From Siminovitchia fordii DSM 16014 = CIP 108821 (GTDB lineage: Bacteria; Bacillota; Bacilli; Bacillales; Bacillaceae_C): 64,000 bases of DNA. The stretch is taken from positions 62,001 through 126,000 of the forward strand of contig NZ_KB894692.1 of the NCBI RefSeq assembly GCF_000374565.1. Direction: 5' to 3'. Below the pieces are notes generated by a model. That model ran no database searches and had not been told where the DNA came from. It saw only the letters and a program-made list of their open reading frames with translations. Below are positions 1 to 9,031 of the stretch, piece by piece. Position numbers and translations under genes: made by a program. Position 1 is the first letter of the stretch, and each line of letters begins with the position of its first letter.

Positions 1-2
1 CC

Positions 3-827
3 GCTGATGCTGAATATCAACGTGCTGTAAAGATGCTCGATCAGATGATCAACTCTGCGAATGAGGATGAATCGGAGAGGGCTGCACATAAGAGCAGACT
101 TATTGAGACGAGAGATCAATTGAATGAGTGGCTAGGAGACATTGGGGTGGCAACCATGCCTGACAGGCTTTCACAAGAGGCCCAGGAACTGGTCCATTAC
201 GTCAAACAGAGGGCCTTTTACAGACTTCCGGACTTTTTCAAGGAAGCTTTCAATCCTGCTGCATTGCAAGATAATAATAAAAACTCATTAAATAGGGCAT
301 TGGATGATTATTTGGAGGCTTCTGGTTTCGATTTTGCGCAGGAACTTCGTGCCACCTCTATAAGAGTCGAGCAATTTGCAGGAAAACTCCTCAAGGAACG
401 CTTTGATCAAATTAATCGTGAGATAATGTCAATGGATAAAAACTTGATGATATCATCGCCTGAGTTTGGCAAGGCAGAAACACTTGATTTTTCACCGGCA
501 TTTAAAGACAATGACAGAAAATATTTTGCTGGGTCATTCAAGTATTTCAAAAATCCAAAGTCCTTTTTTGAAAAAAACGAGAAAAAGCTAATGGAGGAAG
601 CACTGGAAGATTTGCTTTCCCCGCTTGCAGATTCATATTTAGAACAAGGCCTCGCCAAATTGAATCAGCATTATCAAGGAATGTTGAAAGCCGAATTTGA
701 AAGAATGATAAAAAACATAAAAGATGATATAAACGGTCAATATTCAGCATGGCTGCTTGCATTTGAGGATACCGGCAAGATCGATCATTGGAAGGAGATT
801 CGCCAGGCAATAGTCCCGGCTGACTGA
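3..827 (+). CDS. dynA: Dynamin-like GTPase, C-terminal part (5' end outside window)
   Basis: The frame is open from base 3, so the start lies left of the window and only the last 274 residues are visible. The segment is charged and helix-rich with no GTPase motif, as expected for the stalk end of a bacterial dynamin-like protein (B. subtilis DynA/YpbR), which works in membrane fusion and repair. Assignment leans on gene order: ypbR is followed by a 5'-3' exonuclease, an RNase H-like gene, ypeP and cspD in B. subtilis, and that order recurs here with a sulfurtransferase inserted. The stop is followed 8 bases later by the SD of the next gene, so the two are probably co-transcribed. Another long coiled-coil protein cannot be excluded. 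Confidence 0.72.
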   Translation, partial: ADAEYQRAVKMLDQMINSANEDESERAAHKSRLIETRDQLNEWLGDIGVATMPDRLSQEAQELVHYVKQRAFYRLPDFFKEAFNPAALQDNNKNSLNRALDDYLEASGFDFAQELRATSIRVEQFAGKLLKERFDQINREIMSMDKNLMISSPEFGKAETLDFSPAFKDNDRKYFAGSFKYFKNPKSFFEKNEKKLMEEALEDLLSPLADSYLEQGLAKLNQHYQGMLKAEFERMIKNIKDDINGQYSAWLLAFEDTGKIDHWKEIRQAIVPAD

Positions 828-850
828 ACTTCTGAAGGGGGAAGTTGATC

Positions 851-1681
851 ATGTACTTTAAATCGATCGAATGGCTGAAAGAGAGGCTGGAAGATGAAAA
901 TATCCGAATTGTTGACGCCACTTACTCATTGAATGACCATTCATATGGCAGAAGGACTTACGAACAGAAACACATTCCCGGTGCCGTTCATTTTGACTTG
1001 GCCCATGATCTTTCTGATAAAGTTCAGAAGCATGGGGGCCGGCACCCACTACCGGATTTCCAAAAGCTGAAACAGAAATTGGGACAAGCCGGCATCAATG
1101 AAAAAATGACAGTGATTACTTATGACCGCGGGGAAAATTGCTTTGCGTCCCGCTTTTGGTGGCTATTAAAATATATGGGGCATCCTGATGTCTATGTATT
1201 GGATGGCGGCATGGAATCATGGGAGGAATCTGATTTTCCTATTACGGATACAATACCGGATTATAAACCTGTCCATTTTACTATTAGGATGAATCATGAC
1301 ATGCTTGCAGATATAGCAGATGTTAGAGCCGCGTTGGATAAACAATCGGCAGTACTGATTGATTCAAGGGCGCGGGAAAGGTATCTGGGCCTTATTGAAC
1401 CGCTTGACCGCAAACCGGGGCATATTCCGGGTGCCATTAACCATGAATGGACAGACGGGTTTAAAGATGGAAAATGGAAGAGCCGTGAAGAACAGATTAG
1501 TAGATTTTCTGAATTGGATAAAGACAGTAAAATCATTGTTTATTGCGGTTCGGGAGTGTCAGCCACTCCGAATATCATCGCACTGCTGGAAGCGGGATAT
1601 AAGCATGTCAAATTGTATGCAGGCAGTTATTCCGATTGGATTTCCTATCCGGAAAATCCAGTCTCAAAAGAAGGGAATTAA
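851..1681 (+). CDS. Thiosulfate/3-mercaptopyruvate sulfurtransferase (tandem rhodanese)
   Basis: The product has 276 residues and two rhodanese domains; the second carries the active loop CGSGVS near residue 231, with the catalytic cysteine transferring sulfane sulfur to cyanide or thiols. A CGSG-type loop is typical of mercaptopyruvate sulfurtransferases, whereas thiosulfate enzymes usually have CRKG. The N-terminal domain has lost its cysteine, as usual. ATG 851 sits about 10 bases after a GAAGGGGG SD; an upstream in-frame TTG at 845 is too close to that SD. A terminator follows directly. Probably cytosolic sulfur metabolism or cyanide detoxification; the exact donor is not readable from sequence. 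Confidence 0.88.
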   Translation: MYFKSIEWLKERLEDENIRIVDATYSLNDHSYGRRTYEQKHIPGAVHFDLAHDLSDKVQKHGGRHPLPDFQKLKQKLGQAGINEKMTVITYDRGENCFASRFWWLLKYMGHPDVYVLDGGMESWEESDFPITDTIPDYKPVHFTIRMNHDMLADIADVRAALDKQSAVLIDSRARERYLGLIEPLDRKPGHIPGAINHEWTDGFKDGKWKSREEQISRFSELDKDSKIIVYCGSGVSATPNIIALLEAGYKHVKLYAGSYSDWISYPENPVSKEGN

Positions 1682-1682
1682 G

Positions 1683-1708
1683 CAGGGCTAACAGAAAGCC
1701 CTGTTTTT
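1683..1708 (+). terminator. Intrinsic terminator after the sulfurtransferase gene
   Basis: Perfect 7-bp stem (CAGGGCT/AGCCCTG) with a 7-base loop followed by five T residues, beginning two bases after the stop codon. Confidence 0.85.
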
Positions 1709-1755
1709 CATGCTATAATGACGTTAAACGAAAAATGGTTGAAAGGTGTTATCCA

Positions 1756-2679
1756 ATGATGACTAAAAACAGGTTATTACTAGTTGACGGCATGGCTCTG
1801 CTTTTCCGTGCATTTTTTGCTACTTCCATCAGAAAGCAATTTATGACTAACAGCAAGGGGATACCGACTAACGCTGTTCAGGGTTTTTTACGGCATTTCC
1901 TATCAGCGCTGGAATCCTCTCAACCCTCACATGTTGCCGTGTGTTGGGATATGGGGAGCAAAACATTCAGAAACGATATATTCCAAGATTATAAGTCCAA
2001 TCGGGAGGCTCCTCCCTTGGAGCTTCTTCCGCAATTCGATCTGGTAAAAGAAGTAACATCAGCTTTTTCCATTCCGAATGTAGGGCTTGCCGGTTATGAA
2101 GCAGATGATTGCATTGGCACTATTTGTGAACAAATGAAAAAGGATATTGATATCACCGTTTTAACAGGTGACCGCGATCTGCTGCAAATTTTGGATGATC
2201 AAGTACACGTGTGGATTTTGCAAAAAGGGATTGGTAATTATGCCAAGTATACAAAAAAAGAGTTTACGGAAAAATTCAATCTGGCCCCTAAACAGCTTGT
2301 GGATGTAAAAGCTTTAATGGGTGATACCAGTGACGGGTATCCGGGTGTTAAAGGTATTGGTGAAAAGACGGCAATGAAACTGATACAGGATCACGGGGAT
2401 ATCGAGTCATTGCTAGCGAACTTATCAGCTCTAACACCATCGCAGCAAAAAAAGATAGAACAGGATAAGGAAATGATGTTTCTTTCACGGGAGTTAGCTG
2501 AAATTCATTGTGAGGTCCCGGTTAAAATCAATCTTGAAGAAGCTGATTGGAGAGGCGTTCCGAAAAGTGCCTTTGAAATCGTTCAAGAACATGAATTAAA
2601 CACTGTCCGCCGGCAGCTATATCAATTAGAAAAAGAAATTGTGGAAGATCCTTTTGCAGAATGGGAAATGACACGTTGA
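1756..2679 (+). CDS. ypcP: 5'-3' exonuclease of the FEN/Pol I N-terminal family (YpcP)
   Basis: A 307-residue stand-alone homologue of the 5' nuclease domain of DNA polymerase I. Acidic metal-binding motifs are visible: LLLVDGMALLFRAFF near the N-terminus, AGYEADDCIG, LTGDRDLLQ, and a helix-hairpin-helix (GVKGIGEKTA) near residue 205. The family removes RNA primers and 5' flaps during replication and repair; B. subtilis YpcP shares this job with Pol I. ATG 1756 follows GAAAGGTG by 8 bases; the frame is open further upstream but without an SD and across the preceding terminator. An adjacent second ATG (1759) is an equally good start. Confidence 0.9.
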   Translation: MMTKNRLLLVDGMALLFRAFFATSIRKQFMTNSKGIPTNAVQGFLRHFLSALESSQPSHVAVCWDMGSKTFRNDIFQDYKSNREAPPLELLPQFDLVKEVTSAFSIPNVGLAGYEADDCIGTICEQMKKDIDITVLTGDRDLLQILDDQVHVWILQKGIGNYAKYTKKEFTEKFNLAPKQLVDVKALMGDTSDGYPGVKGIGEKTAMKLIQDHGDIESLLANLSALTPSQQKKIEQDKEMMFLSRELAEIHCEVPVKINLEEADWRGVPKSAFEIVQEHELNTVRRQLYQLEKEIVEDPFAEWEMTR

Positions 2680-2713
2680 CGGAAATGAAGTCTATATTAA
2701 CAATACGAATATG

Positions 2714-3112
2714 TTACATTTCTTTATGGTTCATTCGGATGGCTTTTCTTGCGAGTTCATCCGCTTTTTTGTTTTCCTTTGAAGGTATCCACTTGATAAA
2801 GAAAAGCTCGAATGAATTTGAAAGTCGAAGGGCTTCCTCTAGAAGCGGCGCATATTTTTTATTACGTACGAATTCATTCTCGATGGCATCGACTACAAGG
2901 GAAGAATCAGATCTTACAGAAATAATGGTATATGAGTGATCCAAGCAAATTTCCAGTGCTTTGATCAAAGCTATAAATTCGGCTTCATGATTAGTTAAAT
3001 GTCCAAGCGGAATCGAATGGTTCTCAACGTGACCATGATTTTTTATAAAAATGCCAATGCCGCTCAGGCCCGGGTTTCCTGCACTAGCACCGTCGATGTA
3101 TACTTCAATCAT
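2714..3112 (-). CDS. ypdQ: RNase HI-fold protein (YpdQ-like)
   Basis: A 132-residue RNase H-fold protein. The four acidic positions of RNase HI can be seen in order: D in IDGASAGNPG, E in NHEAEF, D in VRSDSSL and D in KKADELA. Proteins of this type are related to the plant and bacterial RNase HI reverse-transcriptase-like group; the B. subtilis homologue ypdQ has been reported to lack RNase H activity in vitro, so the role is uncertain even with the catalytic set kept. It is convergent with ypcP and divergent from ypeP, a second RNase-H-fold gene, as in B. subtilis. Confidence 0.82.
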   Translation of the reverse strand: MIEVYIDGASAGNPGLSGIGIFIKNHGHVENHSIPLGHLTNHEAEFIALIKALEICLDHSYTIISVRSDSSLVVDAIENEFVRNKKYAPLLEEALRLSNSFELFFIKWIPSKENKKADELARKAIRMNHKEM

Positions 3113-3236
3113 TTGACCGGCATCTCCATTCGGTTATTTTCCCGCAACTTGGGAAATATCATAATTAAAGAAGGTCACTTAAATTATATCTGATAGGAAG
3201 ATCTGAACCAACAAATTTACATTGAGGGATCGTTGA

Positions 3237-3896
3237 ATGTATATAAAGCTGAAATTTCATTATAAAGGCCCTAAGACCAAAGGACTTCAATTGGAGTCGG
3301 AGTGGTTTGAGGATAAGACAATTAGTATGTTGGTGAACGATATGCTGAAGACAGGCCGGATCAAAGATATTATGGTAATGGATGAAATGGGAAGGGAATG
3401 GACATTAAAGGAATTTAATAAGCTGATGGAAAAGCTAGAAGAAGAACCGACCAATCCTACTATATTCTTTGACGGTGGATATGACCGCCAGAATACAGAG
3501 TCCGGGATCGGCATTGTCATTTATTATGATAAAGGCAGGGAGAGATTTCGCATGAGGTATAACGCGAAATTACTTGAGCTGTCAAACAACAATGAAGCCG
3601 AATACGCAGCATTGTACAATGCTATGGAGTTACTCCAGCAAATCGGAGTCAAGCATTCCCCATGTGTAATCAAAGGTGATGCTCAGGGAGTACTTAAGCA
3701 GCTTTCCGGGGAATGGCCATGTTTCGAAGAAACGCTGAATCAGTGGCTGGACAGGATTGAAGCTAAAATCGAAGCCATGGCTCTACAGCCGTCATTTCAA
3801 GTCATTCCTAGAAATGAAAATAAAGAAGCAGATAAACTGGCCAGCCAAGCCCTTCAAAATATATTGATTGACAGCCATCAGAAGATCGAAACATAA
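3237..3896 (+). CDS. ypeP: RNase H-like protein YpeP
   Basis: A 219-residue protein in two parts: about 75 N-terminal residues unlike RNase H, then an RNase H-fold domain with FFDGGYD, NNEAEY, KGDAQ and NKEADKLA supplying the four acidic positions. This is the layout of B. subtilis YpeP. The biological substrate is not known to me. It is divergent from the ypdQ-like gene, with about 120 bases between them, and is followed by the small zinc-finger gene ypeQ. Confidence 0.82.
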   Translation: MYIKLKFHYKGPKTKGLQLESEWFEDKTISMLVNDMLKTGRIKDIMVMDEMGREWTLKEFNKLMEKLEEEPTNPTIFFDGGYDRQNTESGIGIVIYYDKGRERFRMRYNAKLLELSNNNEAEYAALYNAMELLQQIGVKHSPCVIKGDAQGVLKQLSGEWPCFEETLNQWLDRIEAKIEAMALQPSFQVIPRNENKEADKLASQALQNILIDSHQKIET

Positions 3897-3957
3897 AAAA
3901 TTAAGGTGTTAATGTGTCTGGGGTCACAAGAATAAGTGTCAAGGGAAGGTTGGTCAC

Positions 3958-4149
3958 ATGAACCGTTCAAAAGTGATGAAAGAAATAAATGATCTATTAG
4001 AGAAATACTGTGAAGACTGCTTTTTAAAAAAACATTTCAGAAAAGAATTCAGTAAGTCGTACGCTCACCACTTTTGCATTAAACAATGTACGGTTGGTGA
4101 TATCCTTCAAAAGAAAGGCGAATTACTAATAAAAACAATAAAAGGCTGA
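3958..4149 (+). CDS. ypeQ: Small zinc-finger protein YpeQ
   Basis: A 63-residue protein with cysteines at C18, C21, C40 and C44 and two adjacent histidines (SYAHHFC), which fits the short zinc-finger family that includes B. subtilis YpeQ. The SD GGGAAGG precedes the ATG. Its stop lies inside the left arm of a bidirectional terminator shared with cspD on the other strand. Function unknown; the gene order ypeP-ypeQ-cspD supports the identification. Confidence 0.75.
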   Translation: MNRSKVMKEINDLLEKYCEDCFLKKHFRKEFSKSYAHHFCIKQCTVGDILQKKGELLIKTIKG

Positions 4150-4178
4150 CAAAATATGTCAGCCTTTGGGTTTTTATA
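4141..4178. terminator. Bidirectional intrinsic terminator between ypeQ and cspD
   Basis: Perfect 10-bp stem (AAAGGCTGAC/GTCAGCCTTT) with a 7-base loop. Plus-strand T tract follows after GGG; on the minus strand the stem is followed by a T-rich run, so it can end both convergent transcripts. Confidence 0.85.
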
Positions 4179-4383
4179 TAGAAGAAACTTTATTTACGTT
4201 AGCAGCCTGAGGCCCACGGTTTCCTTCAACAATCTCGAAAGAAACTTCTTCGCCTTCTTCCAATGTTTTAAAGCCTTCTCCTTGAATTGCGGTAAAATGT
4301 ACGAAAACATCGTCCCCGCCCTCAACTTCAATAAAACCATAACCTTTTTCATTGTTAAACCATTTTACTTTTCCATTTTGCAT
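4174..4383 (-). CDS. cspD: Cold-shock protein CspD
   Basis: A 69-residue single cold-shock domain beginning [20 protein letters not shown], with both nucleic-acid-binding motifs (KGYGFIEV and DVFVHFTAI) and the usual ending NRGPQAANV. These proteins bind single-stranded RNA and act as chaperones of mRNA. The SD GGAGGATTAAG precedes the ATG closely. Sequence and position next to ypeP/ypeQ match B. subtilis cspD. A second cold-shock gene lies at 47682. Confidence 0.95.
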   Translation of the reverse strand: MQNGKVKWFNNEKGYGFIEVEGGDDVFVHFTAIQGEGFKTLEEGEEVSFEIVEGNRGPQAANVNKVSSI

Positions 4384-4594
4384 GCACTTAATCCTCCTAA
4401 AATCTTCGGCAATAAATGCCTATAAAAAATATTATCAATAAGCAAAACTACTGAAAAATCTGTAGATTCCCTATATTTTTGCTTAAAGATAAATCAACTA
4501 TACACCACGCAAAAAAAAGAGTCAAGAAAACGCTGTAAATTAACTTGATTTATTTGAAAATTTGAATAACAAAAAGCTGAAAGGCATACATTAC

Positions 4595-4623
4595 TTGTTA
4601 AAACTTCTTTCTTATAGTACACT
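4595..4623 (+). promoter_or_regulatory. Probable sigma-A promoter of mntR
   Basis: TTGTTA (4595-4600) and TACACT (4618-4623) separated by 17 bases, about 36 bases before the mntR ATG. Confidence 0.5.
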
Positions 4624-4659
4624 TTTATTTGCTTATTACAGGAAAGAGGAGGGATAAAG

Positions 4660-5094
4660 ATGCCGACCCCAAGCATGGAGGATTATATTGAACAGATTTA
4701 TTTACTGATCACCAACAAAGGATATGCAAGAGTTTCAGATATAGCTGAAGCACTCGAAGTCCATCCCTCCTCGGTTACCAAAATGGTTCAAAAACTTGAT
4801 CGGGAAAGCTACCTTCATTATGAACGATACAGAGGTCTCGTGTTAACTGCCAAAGGAAAAAAAATTGGTAAGCGACTAGTTGACCGTCATGACTTGCTTG
4901 AAAGGTTTCTTATGATCATCGGAGTGGATGAGGATAATATATACGATGATGTAGAGGGAATTGAACATCATTTGAGCTGGAATTCCATTGACCGCATTGG
5001 TGATCTTGTGCAATATTTTGAAGAGTACCCGGAAAGAATATCGGAATTGAAGCTTATTCAAGAAAAAAATGAGGAAGAAGCTGCAAATCAATAG
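4660..5094 (+). CDS. mntR: Manganese-responsive transcriptional regulator MntR
   Basis: A 144-residue DtxR-family repressor with an N-terminal winged helix (about residues 1-65) and a helical dimerisation domain. All manganese ligands of B. subtilis MntR are present at the same numbers: D8, E11, H77, E99, E102 and H103. With Mn2+ bound it represses manganese importers and activates efflux in B. subtilis. The SD GAAAGAGGAGGG precedes ATG 4660. It is a single-gene unit with its own promoter and terminator. Confidence 0.96.
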   Translation: MPTPSMEDYIEQIYLLITNKGYARVSDIAEALEVHPSSVTKMVQKLDRESYLHYERYRGLVLTAKGKKIGKRLVDRHDLLERFLMIIGVDEDNIYDDVEGIEHHLSWNSIDRIGDLVQYFEEYPERISELKLIQEKNEEEAANQ

Positions 5095-5107
5095 ATATTG
5101 TATCTTT

Positions 5108-5145
5108 AAAAAACGCTTTGATATAAATTCAAAGCGTTTTTTCTT
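5108..5145 (+). terminator. Intrinsic terminator after mntR
   Basis: Fourteen-bp stem with a 7-base loop (arms 5108-5121 and 5129-5142; GC-containing core CGCTTTGA/TCAAAGCG), ending in a T-rich run. Confidence 0.88.
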
Positions 5146-5223
5146 TTTCTTTGTATTCAGGAAAATAAAAGGAAAAGATGGTGCTATATGGTACAATTGA
5201 TTTAAAAATGGGGAGGAATGCAA

Positions 5224-6909
5224 GTGAGCGGACAACAGCCAATGAGTGATATCGCAATCGCACAAAACGCCGAGTTATGGCCAATCCAACAAGTGGCAGA
5301 AAAGATCGGTCTGTATGAAGATGATATTGAATATTACGGGAAGTACAAAGCGAAGATTTCATATGAAAAAATTAAAGAAATTCAGAAAAACAAAGATGGA
5401 AAGCTCATCCTTGTCACATCCATCAATCCGACTCCGGCAGGGGAAGGCAAATCAACAGTGACTGTAGGTCTCGGCGATGCATTATCAAGGCTAGGTAAAA
5501 AGACGGTAATCGCACTCAGGGAACCGTCACTCGGCCCAACCATGGGAATCAAAGGGGGGGCAACAGGTGGGGGCCGTGCCCAGGTACTTCCAATGGAAGA
5601 CATCAATTTGCATTTCACAGGAGATTTGCATGCCATCACGACAGCAAATAATGCACTTGCTGCATTGCTGGACAACCACATGCAACAGGGGAACAAGCTG
5701 AGAATCGATCAGCGCAGAGTCGTTTGGAAGCGGGCCGTAGATTTAAATGACCGTGCCTTGCGTGAAGTAGTCGTAGGCCTTGGAGGAGCTGCACAAGGTA
5801 TACCTCGTGAGGATGGCTTTGATATAACTGTGGCTTCGGAAATAATGGCTGTGCTATGCCTGTCAACAGATTTGGAGGATTTAAAACGGAGACTTTCCCG
5901 CATGGTTATTGCATATGATTTAGACAAGAAGCCTGTCACCGTAAAAGATCTCGGAGTTCAAGGGGCGCTTGCACTACTATTAAAAGATGCACTCAAGCCA
6001 AATCTCGTCCAGACAATCGAGCATACACCCGCTATCATTCACGGAGGGCCGTTTGCTAATATTGCCCACGGGTGCAACAGTATCGTAGCGACGAAAACGG
6101 CAGCGAAAATGGGTGATTATGTAGTGACGGAAGCGGGATTCGGAGCAGATCTTGGCGCGGAAAAATTTCTTCATATAAAATCCAGAAATGCCGGTCTGCA
6201 GCCGGATGCAGTTGTTATTGTAGCAACAATCAGGGCTTTAAAGATGCATGGAGGGGTTTCAAAAAATGAGCTGACCCATGAAAATATAATGGCCCTTGAA
6301 AAAGGTTTGGAAAACCTTAAGAAACATACGGAAACGATTGCAAAATTTGGGCTGCCTTTCGTTGTAGCGATCAATAAGTTTTCTGCTGATACGGAGTCTG
6401 AGGTATCCGTTCTTGAAAAATGGTGTGATAAACATTCAATCCCTGTTGCATTGACAGAGGTTTGGGAAAAAGGCGGAGCGGGCGGAATAAGCCTGGCTGA
6501 AAAGGTATTGAATGAAATAGAATCAAGCAATCGCCAGTTCAATTATTTATACGATCTATCGGACTCTCTTGAAAAAAAAATCAAGGCTATCGTCCACGAG
6601 GTTTACGGTGGAAAAGAAGTAGAGTTTTCAGTTGCAGCATTAAAGCAATTGAAGGAATTCGAAGAACTGGGATGGGACAACTTGCCTGTCTGTATGGCGA
6701 AAACTCAATACTCCCTTTCAGACGACCCTGCCAAACTCGGTCGTCCAGAAGATTTCATCATCCATGTCCGAGAACTCAAGCCGAAACTCGGAGCTGGTTT
6801 TATTGTTGCTTTAACCGGAGAAATGATGACCATGCCGGGACTTCCAAAAGAGCCGGCGGCCTATCATATGGATGTTGATGAAAAAGGGCGGGCAATAGGG
6901 TTATTTTAA
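5224..6909 (+). CDS. fhs: Formate-tetrahydrofolate ligase
   Basis: A 561-residue 10-formyl-tetrahydrofolate synthetase (ATP + formate + THF). The P-loop-like [19 protein letters not shown] is near residue 70 and the family signature [18 protein letters not shown] follows; length matches the family. It supplies one-carbon units for purines and formyl-Met-tRNA. GTG 5224 is preferred because the SD GGGGAGG lies 7 bases upstream, while the in-frame ATG at 5218 overlaps that SD. Single gene ending in a strong terminator. Confidence 0.95.
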   Translation: MSGQQPMSDIAIAQNAELWPIQQVAEKIGLYEDDIEYYGKYKAKISYEKIKEIQKNKDGKLILVTSINPTPAGEGKSTVTVGLGDALSRLGKKTVIALREPSLGPTMGIKGGATGGGRAQVLPMEDINLHFTGDLHAITTANNALAALLDNHMQQGNKLRIDQRRVVWKRAVDLNDRALREVVVGLGGAAQGIPREDGFDITVASEIMAVLCLSTDLEDLKRRLSRMVIAYDLDKKPVTVKDLGVQGALALLLKDALKPNLVQTIEHTPAIIHGGPFANIAHGCNSIVATKTAAKMGDYVVTEAGFGADLGAEKFLHIKSRNAGLQPDAVVIVATIRALKMHGGVSKNELTHENIMALEKGLENLKKHTETIAKFGLPFVVAINKFSADTESEVSVLEKWCDKHSIPVALTEVWEKGGAGGISLAEKVLNEIESSNRQFNYLYDLSDSLEKKIKAIVHEVYGGKEVEFSVAALKQLKEFEELGWDNLPVCMAKTQYSLSDDPAKLGRPEDFIIHVRELKPKLGAGFIVALTGEMMTMPGLPKEPAAYHMDVDEKGRAIGLF

Positions 6910-6914
6910 ATATT

Positions 6915-6950
6915 AAAGGCGCAAACCGTTCTGTGTTTGTGCCTTTTTTA
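6915..6950 (+). terminator. Intrinsic terminator after fhs
   Basis: Twelve-bp stem with one G-U pair (AAAGGCGCAAAC/GTTTGTGCCTTT) and T run. Confidence 0.85.
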
Positions 6951-7088
6951 TCCGACAGTAATGAAAAGTTGCACCGCCGAAATCGCTCACGGGCAAGGCC
7001 CCACCTTTGATATTAGTGTATAGATAAAGGCTGTGTTACAATTACCATAGACAATTTCAATGACTATTTTCGGGAAAGGTGGATTGTC

Positions 7089-8225
7089 ATGAAAATAAAA
7101 ACAATTGAACCGACACCGAGTCCAAATACGATGAAGGTCATCTTAAGCGAGGAACTTGAATCCGGTGTCAGCAATAATTATAAAAAGGAACAAATGGATT
7201 CAGCCCCGCCGTATATAAAACAGATTCTCGAAATAGATGGAGTCAAGGGAGTCTATCATGTAGCCGACTTTTTGGCAGTAGAAAGAAATGGAAAATTTCA
7301 TTGGGAAGAAATATTACCAAAAGTCAGGGAAGTGTTTGGCGAGGATGGAGAAAGCTCGAATGAAGGAAAAATAGAAGCCGACGAACATTTTGGCGAAGTG
7401 GAAGTACAAGTTCAAATGTTTAAGGGCATCCCATTACAGGTAAAGCTGTCAACCGGAACAGAAGAAAGAAGATTCGGATTGCCTAAGCGGTTTACAGATG
7501 CCATGTCTGCAGTACAATCGGAAGGTGATAATTATGTGCTCTTACGAAAGTGGAAGGACATGGGAGTCAGATACGGTGATTTGGATACGATTGGCCAACA
7601 GGTAACGGACGAGCTGGGGGCTGCCTATCCTGATGAAAGATTGCAACAGATTATTGAAAATGCGAATAAGCCTGAGGGCCAACAGTCTGTTCAATCAAGA
7701 AAATTAATCAAGCTCACTCCGGAGATGCTCGATGAGGATGATTGGAGAAAAAGATATCAGCTTTTGGAGCAAATGGATACACCTGAGCTTGAAGATCTTC
7801 CGGTACTAGAAAAAGCCTTACACGATGAAAAGTCATCTATAAGAAGACTTGCTGTCGTTTATCTTGGAATGATAGAAGATAAAAGGGTTCTTCCTTTTTT
7901 ATATAAAGGGCTGCATGATAAAACGGTCACTGTAAGAAGAACAGCAGGTGATTGTCTATCAGATCTTGGATTTTCCGAAGCCATGGAAGAAATGAGCCAA
8001 GCATTGAAAGATAAAAGCAGAATTGTACGTTGGCGGGCTGCGATGTTCCTATATGAAGTAGGGGATGAACGGGTTTTGCCTGCCCTTAAAGAAGCCGAAA
8101 ACGATCCGGAATTTGAAGTGCGTTTACAGATAAGAATGGCTATCGAACGCATTGAAGGCGGGGAAGAGGCCAAAGGTTCCGTTTGGAAGCAAATGACGGA
8201 GGCAAGGAGACAAACAACGAAGTAA
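7089..8225 (+). CDS. ypgR: CvfC/YpgR-like protein: NifU-type N-domain plus HEAT repeats
   Basis: A 378-residue protein. Residues about 4-88 resemble the Nfu/NifU N-terminal scaffold domain (IKTIEPTPSPNTMKVIL start, then GVKGVYHVADFLAVER). The C-terminal third (about 215-365) is a series of HEAT/PBS-lyase-type helical repeats such as SSIRRLAVVYLGMIEDKRVL and KTVTVRRTAGDCLSDLG. This is the layout of B. subtilis YpgR and of staphylococcal conserved virulence factor C. The molecular role is not established to my knowledge; linkage to BrxA just downstream suggests thiol or iron-sulfur homeostasis (inference). Confidence 0.82.
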   Translation: MKIKTIEPTPSPNTMKVILSEELESGVSNNYKKEQMDSAPPYIKQILEIDGVKGVYHVADFLAVERNGKFHWEEILPKVREVFGEDGESSNEGKIEADEHFGEVEVQVQMFKGIPLQVKLSTGTEERRFGLPKRFTDAMSAVQSEGDNYVLLRKWKDMGVRYGDLDTIGQQVTDELGAAYPDERLQQIIENANKPEGQQSVQSRKLIKLTPEMLDEDDWRKRYQLLEQMDTPELEDLPVLEKALHDEKSSIRRLAVVYLGMIEDKRVLPFLYKGLHDKTVTVRRTAGDCLSDLGFSEAMEEMSQALKDKSRIVRWRAAMFLYEVGDERVLPALKEAENDPEFEVRLQIRMAIERIEGGEEAKGSVWKQMTEARRQTTK

Positions 8226-8244
8226 AGAAATGGAGGAATCATGA

Positions 8245-8682
8245 ATGTCGATGGCATATGAAGAATATATGAAACAAGTGGTCAAGCCAATGAGGGAGGA
8301 GCTTGTGAATGCAAAATTCAAGGAGCTTTTGACCCCTGAAGAAGTTGAAGATTTCATGAATAATGTAAAAGGAACTACACTTGTTGTTGTCAACTCGGTC
8401 TGTGGCTGCGCTGCCGGACTGGCAAGACCTGCAGCCATCAGGGCAATTGAGGAAAGCGCCGTTAAGCCTGATCATCTTGTAACGGTTTTTGCCGGACAGG
8501 AGAGAGAAGCAACCGCAAAAATGCGGGAGTATTTTACCGGATATGAACCGTCATCGCCTTCCATTGCACTGATGCAAGAAAAAGAAGTTGTCCATTTCAT
8601 TCCAAGGGAAAATATCGAGGATAATGATGTGGATTATATCGTTGCCAGTTTGAAAGCCGCTTTTGATAAAAATTGCAAATAA
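8245..8682 (+). CDS. brxA: Bacilliredoxin BrxA (YphP)
   Basis: A 145-residue thioredoxin-fold protein of the YphP/YqiW family, with active motif C53-G-C55 inside VVVNSVCGCAAGLARP. The enzyme removes bacillithiol from mixed disulfides on proteins, and also has disulfide isomerase activity. ATG 8245 follows GGAGGAATC; an ATG at 8241 is in a different frame and stops within seven codons. It follows ypgR by 19 bases, so the pair forms an operon, as in B. subtilis. Confidence 0.93.
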   Translation: MSMAYEEYMKQVVKPMREELVNAKFKELLTPEEVEDFMNNVKGTTLVVVNSVCGCAAGLARPAAIRAIEESAVKPDHLVTVFAGQEREATAKMREYFTGYEPSSPSIALMQEKEVVHFIPRENIEDNDVDYIVASLKAAFDKNCK

Positions 8683-8689
8683 AGGATAG

Positions 8690-8722
8690 AGAGCTTTGGG
8701 CCGCTCTTATGCCCAAAGCTCT
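8690..8722. terminator. Long hairpin downstream of brxA, shared with the small minus-strand gene
   Basis: Perfect 12-bp stem (arms 8690-8701 and 8711-8722) with a 9-base loop. There is no clean T tract on either side, so termination is probable rather than certain. The right arm touches the stop codon of the minus-strand micro-ORF. Confidence 0.6.
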
Positions 8723-8796
8723 TAATCCGCAATCGTCATATAAACAAAATAACCCAACAAAACTATAAGTCCGATTGTTATTAGTGCAGTCGTCAT
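8722..8796 (-). CDS. Predicted 24-residue single-pass membrane micro-protein
   Basis: A 24-codon frame reading MTTALITIGLIVLLG then YFVYMTIAD, almost entirely one hydrophobic helix (about residues 4-20) with a short charged end. It is preceded by an excellent SD (AAGGAGGG) 8 bases from the ATG, the main reason to believe it is translated. It is convergent with brxA and ends in the shared hairpin. I do not recognise the family. Very short one-helix proteins in Bacillus often act on a larger membrane partner or are sporulation products; no partner is evident here. Confidence 0.6.
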   Translation of the reverse strand: MTTALITIGLIVLLGYFVYMTIAD

Positions 8797-9031
8797 CTAT
8801 AAAACCCTCCTTATTCCAAACGAATACTCATATTATACCTCAACATAAAAATTTTACCATTATTTCAGAAAATCTTTCTAGGTAAGTAATCTAATCTCGT
8901 TCTATTCATTTATTTAAAGCAGCATACACAATGAAAATCTTCTTCTGGAAGTCTCTATATCTCTCATTAAGTATGATATAATGTAATCTATCTTCAGAGT
9001 AAAAACATAAGAAGAGAAGAGGCAGTCCAGG

